In this document: positions 33,028 to 37,192 of the stretch, piece by piece
How the letters are laid out: every line of letters begins with the position of its first letter
How positions within the stretch are numbered: the stretch's first letter is position 1
Assembly: GCA_944390025.1 (NCBI GenBank)
Contig: CALXOK010000020.1
Span: 1 to 37,192 of the forward strand
Origin: an uncultured Spirochaetales bacterium
Lineage (GTDB): Bacteria > Spirochaetota > Spirochaetia > Sphaerochaetales > Sphaerochaetaceae
Direction of reading: 5' to 3'
Length of the DNA stretch: 37,192 nt
Notes under the pieces: model-generated
Told to the model about the DNA's origin: nothing
What the model saw: only the letters and a program-made list of their open reading frames with translations
Databases searched by the model: none
Program-made: the position numbers and the translations under genes

Positions 33028-34281
33028 GTGAAAGACATCAGCTATCTTTACAAGAATTTATATGGTGACAGATATGACAAGGCAGACATGGATACACGCT
33101 TTGAATCCCTGATTAAGCGCCATGAAGAGCTTTTCAATGTGCCAGAGGACAAGGTCATGCTTTTCTCAACTGCAGGAAGGACAGAGCTTGCAGGAAACCA
33201 TACAGACCACAACCTGGGAAAAGTCATTGCAGGAACAATCAACCTCGACACAATCGCGGCTGTAAGTCTCCGTGATGACAACAAGGTCATCGTCAACAGC
33301 GAAGGATTCCCTGAAGTCGTTGTTGATATCACAGACCTTGAGATCAAGGAAGATGAGAAGAATACGACGCATGCCCTGCTAAGAGGTATTGCAAAGGCAT
33401 TCAAAGACAGAGGACTCAGGACATCCGGATGGCAGGCAAATACAACGACACGTGTTCTCAAAGGCTCAGGACTTTCCTCATCAGCCGCCATTGAGGTTCT
33501 CTGTGCTGAGATTTTCAACAACCTTTTCAACGATGACCAGCTTGCTCCTGTCGAGCTTGCAAAGATCAGCCAGTATGCTGAGAACGTCTACTTCGGCAAA
33601 CCGAGCGGACTCATGGATCAGATCGGATGTGCACAGGGCGGTGTTGTCGGAATAGACTTCAAGGACAACAAGAATCCTGTTCTCACTCCTGTTGATATCA
33701 ACTTTGAGAAATTCGGTTATGATCTTGTCATTGTCGACACTAAGGGCAATCATGCAGACCTCACCGGTGAGTACGCAGCAGTGCCTCAGGAGATGAAGGC
33801 TGTCGCTGCTTATTTCAACGCATCCTGCCTCAGGGAAGTCGACATGGAAGATTTCTATGACAAGCTTCCTGAAGTCCGTGCAGCTGTGAAGAATGACAGG
33901 GCAATACTCAGGGCAATTCACTTCTTCAATGAGAACCTCAGAGTAGAGAACATGCTTGAATGCCTTCAGGAAGATGATATCGACGGCTATCTGTATTACG
34001 TTGAGGAAAGCGGAAACTCATCATTCAAGTATCTTCAGAATGTATATCCGGCAATCGATGTGAAGGAACAGGGTCTTTCCCTCGCACTTTCCCTCACAGA
34101 GGACTTCCTCGGAGGAGAAGGAGTCTGCCGTGTGCATGGAGGCGGATTCGCGGGAACAATCCAGGCCTATGTTCCCAAGGCTCTCACAGACGAATACACA
34201 GATTTCATGAACAGCGTCTTCGGCGAAGGATCTGTCACGGTACTTGCAATCAGAAAGAAACCGACTTGCAGACTTATCTGA
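33028..34281 (+). CDS. galK: galactokinase
   Basis: The GHMP kinase phosphorylates galactose to galactose 1-phosphate, first step of the Leloir pathway; 417 residues. The galactokinase signature appears as GRTELAGNHTDHN (50-62). The ATP loop is LKGSGLSSSAAIE, and GGGFAGT is near the C-terminus. The start is GTG 33028 with GGAGAGG six bases upstream. No galT or galE adjoins it, so the rest of the pathway lies elsewhere. Two direct repeats just upstream may be regulator sites. A good terminator follows. Confidence 0.94.
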   Translation: MKDISYLYKNLYGDRYDKADMDTRFESLIKRHEELFNVPEDKVMLFSTAGRTELAGNHTDHNLGKVIAGTINLDTIAAVSLRDDNKVIVNSEGFPEVVVDITDLEIKEDEKNTTHALLRGIAKAFKDRGLRTSGWQANTTTRVLKGSGLSSSAAIEVLCAEIFNNLFNDDQLAPVELAKISQYAENVYFGKPSGLMDQIGCAQGGVVGIDFKDNKNPVLTPVDINFEKFGYDLVIVDTKGNHADLTGEYAAVPQEMKAVAAYFNASCLREVDMEDFYDKLPEVRAAVKNDRAILRAIHFFNENLRVENMLECLQEDDIDGYLYYVEESGNSSFKYLQNVYPAIDVKEQGLSLALSLTEDFLGGEGVCRVHGGGFAGTIQAYVPKALTDEYTDFMNSVFGEGSVTVLAIRKKPTCRLI

Positions 34282-34307
34282 AGAAAGATTCAATTATCTG
34301 AAAAGCT

Positions 34308-34340
34308 CAAGGCTTCCTGCGGGAAGCCTTGTTTCTTTCT
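34308..34340 (+). terminator. intrinsic terminator after galK
   Basis: A perfect ten-pair stem CAAGGCTTCC/GGAAGCCTTG (34308-34317 with 34322-34331) with a four-base loop is followed by TTTCTTTCT. On the other strand it is followed by a shorter T-run (AGCTTTTC), so it may also serve the convergent barrel gene. Confidence 0.88.
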
Positions 34341-34342
34341 GC

Positions 34343-35611
34343 TCAGAACTTCATTCCCGCCTTGATTCCGAAGCCGAACTCATCAAGCGCAGAAGACAGC
34401 TCAATTGAGAAAGCCTTGTAATCGAGACCGAAAGCAATCCTTGAAGAACCGAGCTTCGTATTGATTCTCAGCTCCTCATTCACATCATAAGAAAAGCCGA
34501 ATTTCGGGATAGCGAAGAAATCATATTCAAGATGATCGTATTCTTTCATCCATATAAGCTGATCAACAACGTTGCTGAATTCCACGACAATATGGTAAGG
34601 ACCTTTATCCCAGAGTGTTCTCAGTACAAGATCCATCGGCTGGTAGTAAGTGGCCCTGTCTTCATCAAAGCCGTTGTAGTCAACAAAATCAGTCGGCTCA
34701 AAATCATAGAATTTCCTGAGAGATACAAGATTGACCAGATCCAGAGTGAAAGCAAGCTCATCATTATGTCTGTACATTGAACCGAAGTTCACGCCGAAGC
34801 CAAGGCCGAACTTGAAGTTCTGATCAAACATCGGGATTATGTCATCATTGAACCGTGCAAGCAGGAAAGACTGATTGAGTATTCGGTTGTCCATAGCGGC
34901 AAGAAGCTCAAGGCTTCCTCCTATTGAGAATCTGTCACTGAACAAATGTATTGCGTAACCGACATCAGCCCTTACATCAACTGCAAGCAGGTTCTTCTGG
35001 TTTGAAAGAAGATTCTCACTGCCGATAAAGCCCATATTCGACTCAATCTGCCAGCCAAAGCCGTTGTCATAGACCGCACCTCCATAGAACTTCAGTGACA
35101 GTTCCAGATCATTGTACATGACGTCATCTTCCATAAGAGCCTGCAATGCAGGGACATTAAGTGCATTGAGTACGATATAAGCTTTCTGAGATTCAGAGAA
35201 CCTGTTGCCGAAAGAATCCTTCAGATAAGCCTGCATCTGGGCAAGAGTAAGCTCATTGACCGGCATGGCAGGAATGTTTGAAGAAGAATCAAAAGCGCTG
35301 AGGATGGTATTGAAATCACCATAGAAAGATGCCCAGAAATCAAGATCAGCATTCATCAGTCCTTCATAAAGGCTTGATGAGTATCTGCTCAGATCTGAAG
35401 GATTTGAGAAGAATGCAAGCGTATCCACACCGCTGAAAGTCGTGACATCAAATGCAAAGTGAGTCACCCCGCTCTCTTCTATCAACCTTGCAGGCGATGA
35501 GAAAACATCGCCATTCTGATCAAAATAATCGTAATAAGGAACAAGATTGCCTGCAATGGCAGAAGAAACAATCAAAAGACTTAAAACAAAAGCTATCAGA
35601 ACTCTTCTCAT
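34343..35611 (-). CDS. predicted outer-membrane beta-barrel protein
   Basis: The 422-residue protein has a signal peptide (MRRVLIAFVLSLLIVSSAIA, cut after AIA). A helical or loop-rich segment (about 60-165) is followed by a series of amphipathic strands ending in GFGIKAGMKF with terminal Phe. Several strands read like a FadL/OmpP-type barrel (DVGYAIHLFSDRFSIGGSLELLAA, FGLGFGVNFGSMYRHNDELAFTLDL), but I cannot name the family. It overlaps the upstream surface protein by ATGA, so the pair is co-translated and may form one envelope complex. Confidence 0.75.
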   Translation of the reverse strand: MRRVLIAFVLSLLIVSSAIAGNLVPYYDYFDQNGDVFSSPARLIEESGVTHFAFDVTTFSGVDTLAFFSNPSDLSRYSSSLYEGLMNADLDFWASFYGDFNTILSAFDSSSNIPAMPVNELTLAQMQAYLKDSFGNRFSESQKAYIVLNALNVPALQALMEDDVMYNDLELSLKFYGGAVYDNGFGWQIESNMGFIGSENLLSNQKNLLAVDVRADVGYAIHLFSDRFSIGGSLELLAAMDNRILNQSFLLARFNDDIIPMFDQNFKFGLGFGVNFGSMYRHNDELAFTLDLVNLVSLRKFYDFEPTDFVDYNGFDEDRATYYQPMDLVLRTLWDKGPYHIVVEFSNVVDQLIWMKEYDHLEYDFFAIPKFGFSYDVNEELRINTKLGSSRIAFGLDYKAFSIELSSALDEFGFGIKAGMKF

Positions 35612-37098
35612 TTCTCTGCCTCCAGATCTTCACCTCTGACAAGATACCAGCAGTATTCGGGCTGCGATTCAGCCAAATCTCCGAATTTCTCACTCTGAGG
35701 CGCCGGATTGGTTTCCAGATACATGCTGACAAGTAAATTGGTACTCGTGTTCTTGAACTTCACATAGGGTTCAGCTCTTCCGTCTCCATCTAAATCATAT
35801 TCTCTGAATTCGAATATCGTAGCAGTAGGGAATGAAGGATTAGGCAAGCCTAAAGCTGCAGAAAGAGTATTCACTGTTACGCTTTCAAATCCTAATGCGA
35901 CACTATCAATTTTCCAGCTTGTAGGAGAAAGAGGACTTGAATTCCACTTTCCTCCGTTTGCACTATAAGCAAGGTTTGCTTCTTCAAAACCTGCTGCAGG
36001 AGAACTTACATTAACAATAACGTCATCTGGGTTTGGATCTCCTGCTGCTGTATCAATCAATGGCATTATCCTTAACCTTTTCCCCTTGTATTGAGCTTTT
36101 TTCATTATTTCATCATGTTCGTTGAAATAGACGTAGTAAGGATAAACACTTCCGGGTTCACTTGGGGTAACATCAATAATAAAGTCCACAGGGTCATCTG
36201 CAGACTGGCTGTTCCAGTAATATGTTCCGACAAAGCTGTTTGTCTTGACTTCGAGCCCACATTCAAACACTTCCTGTGTTTCTTTATTTCTAAAACACAG
36301 AGTGACAGTACCGTAATCCGTATTGCTTGCAAGGTTAGATACAGTGACAACACCATCTTCCTCGGAGGTGATTTCATTGCTGATTCCATCAACATAGATG
36401 TCGTAATCATCACTGTTGAAATCTTCTGCAAAAGAGAATGCAACTTCAAAACTCTGATAGTTCACCTTAACCTCGTCGTTCTTTTCAAGAGGTCTGGTAT
36501 ATTTCACGATATTGCTTCTGTAATCTCCTGCCTGAATGTAGAAATACCCAGATTCAAGGCACTTGAGTTTTTCAACTGGAATCTCGGCTTCGCTTGAATG
36601 TATTTCGTTATAAACATACAGGAGAGTTGCATCTTTCATAGAAACATCGCTGCTCTTCATGACTGATACCACACTCACGCCTGCAGGTATATTAGAGACA
36701 ACAAAGTTTGATTCTTCATTTACATCAAGAGTCATCATAGCTGATGAATCTTGTGAATAAGCAGGAATTTCAACTGTGGTACTTACTGAATCTTCACCTT
36801 TCAGCTCCTCACCATTTTTGAGAGCATGATAAATTTCTGCAGTATAAGATTTACCAGGCTCAAGCCCTTCAACTGTGATGACAGGAAACTCGGAGTATAC
36901 AGGAATGACCGTTCCATCTTCTTCGTCCTTCACTTCTGCAAGATAGACAACACTGCCCTCTTCAAGACTCGTGTAGACCCTTATTTCAGCACTTGTCTCA
37001 TTTCTGGAAGAAAGATAAGCATCTGGTTTGATACTTGAAATTGTGAGTGCATAAGGAGCTGATGCAATGCTCACTTCAGAACTGCTGCTGTTTGACAC
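35608..37098 (-). CDS. FN3-like repeat surface protein, 5' end missing
   Basis: At least 496 residues are open in this frame, and coding character continues upstream to an in-frame TAG at 37129-37131 (ADPNTVELYAV before the nominal GTG start). There is no signal peptide, so the true N-terminus is lost. Two or more fibronectin-III-like modules can be seen (VITVEGLEPGKSYTAEIYHA; VTVSNLASNTDYGTVTLCF), then a calcium-loop-like DLDGDGRAEPYVKF near the C-terminus. A surface or periplasmic role is likely. It overlaps the barrel gene by four bases. The sequence beyond about 37129 looks unrelated. Confidence 0.7.
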   Translation of the reverse strand: MSNSSSSEVSIASAPYALTISSIKPDAYLSSRNETSAEIRVYTSLEEGSVVYLAEVKDEEDGTVIPVYSEFPVITVEGLEPGKSYTAEIYHALKNGEELKGEDSVSTTVEIPAYSQDSSAMMTLDVNEESNFVVSNIPAGVSVVSVMKSSDVSMKDATLLYVYNEIHSSEAEIPVEKLKCLESGYFYIQAGDYRSNIVKYTRPLEKNDEVKVNYQSFEVAFSFAEDFNSDDYDIYVDGISNEITSEEDGVVTVSNLASNTDYGTVTLCFRNKETQEVFECGLEVKTNSFVGTYYWNSQSADDPVDFIIDVTPSEPGSVYPYYVYFNEHDEIMKKAQYKGKRLRIMPLIDTAAGDPNPDDVIVNVSSPAAGFEEANLAYSANGGKWNSSPLSPTSWKIDSVALGFESVTVNTLSAALGLPNPSFPTATIFEFREYDLDGDGRAEPYVKFKNTSTNLLVSMYLETNPAPQSEKFGDLAESQPEYCWYLVRGEDLEAEK

Positions 37099-37128
37099 TG
37101 CATAAAGCTCAACGGTGTTAGGGTCGGC

Positions 37129-37192
37129 CTATAATCGCCACCCGAGGTCGGGAAACTGAAACCACAGATTGGCCGCTAAACAAGAACCAATA
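37129..37192. other. unrelated sequence at the right edge, possible junction or element end
   Basis: The last 64 bases have a different, GC-richer texture and put a stop codon in frame with the surface-protein gene. They contain a small inverted repeat CCCGA-GG-TCGGG (37141-37152). They could be the end of an inserted element, a rearrangement point or an assembly join; no transposase sequence is visible to decide. Confidence 0.35.

Overview
The window reads as chromosomal DNA of a spirochaete, most likely a host-associated Sphaerochaetaceae or treponeme-like organism. This is an inference. It rests on the mix of housekeeping proteins, several signal-peptide beta-barrel proteins ending in Phe, a FecR-like secreted protein, a divergent sigma-like protein of a type I associate with spirochaetes, and tRNA genes without encoded CCA. 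Genes are tightly packed. No CRISPR array, rRNA, phage module or transposase gene is visible.

Layout. Positions 1-25 hold the first codons of a minus-strand gene that may be rplQ. Positions 134-697 hold a five-tRNA operon on the minus strand (His, Arg, Lys, Leu, Gly) with its own promoter and terminator. Positions 768-2788 (minus) hold a 2-hydroxyacid dehydrogenase and a DUF3793-flavodoxin pair behind an inverted-repeat operator. Positions 3063-5835 hold a dat-ddc pair predicted to make 1,3-diaminopropane. Positions 5852-10192 hold tig-clpP-clpX-nrnA, a protein-quality-control cluster. Positions 10212-11365 hold a sigma-like protein behind a near-consensus sigma-54 promoter. Positions 11316-12221 (minus) hold a TIM-barrel protein. 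Positions 12290-17075 hold rdgB-pepF and an HD hydrolase-ttcA pair, with a small secreted protein on the other strand between them.

Positions 17072-22602 are the most unusual part: a promoter overlapping the ttcA stop codon, a roughly 215-base leader with several tidy hairpins, a FecR-like exported protein, and a beta-barrel reading frame that has no start codon and is joined to it by an apparent frameshift. mutL follows. Positions 22559-27696 (minus) run cysS, ECF sigma factor, anti-sigma factor, a terminator-like hairpin that contains the next Shine-Dalgarno, a dihydroorotate-dehydrogenase-like protein, an acyltransferase and a lipoprotein. Positions 27790-34281 hold murB, a minus-strand outer-membrane protein, ackA, a RecQ-type helicase and galK. 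Positions 34343-37128 (minus) hold an FN3-like surface protein and a barrel protein in one operon. The first gene of that operon is cut off near the right end by unrelated sequence.

Together the window is mostly core physiology (translation quality control, peptidoglycan, acetate fermentation, galactose use, repair) with envelope proteins between. The best leads are the 17.1-20.8 kb locus, the sigma-54/sigma-like gene pairing, the hairpin at 25.16 kb, and recurrent promoters whose predicted start site falls almost on the ATG.
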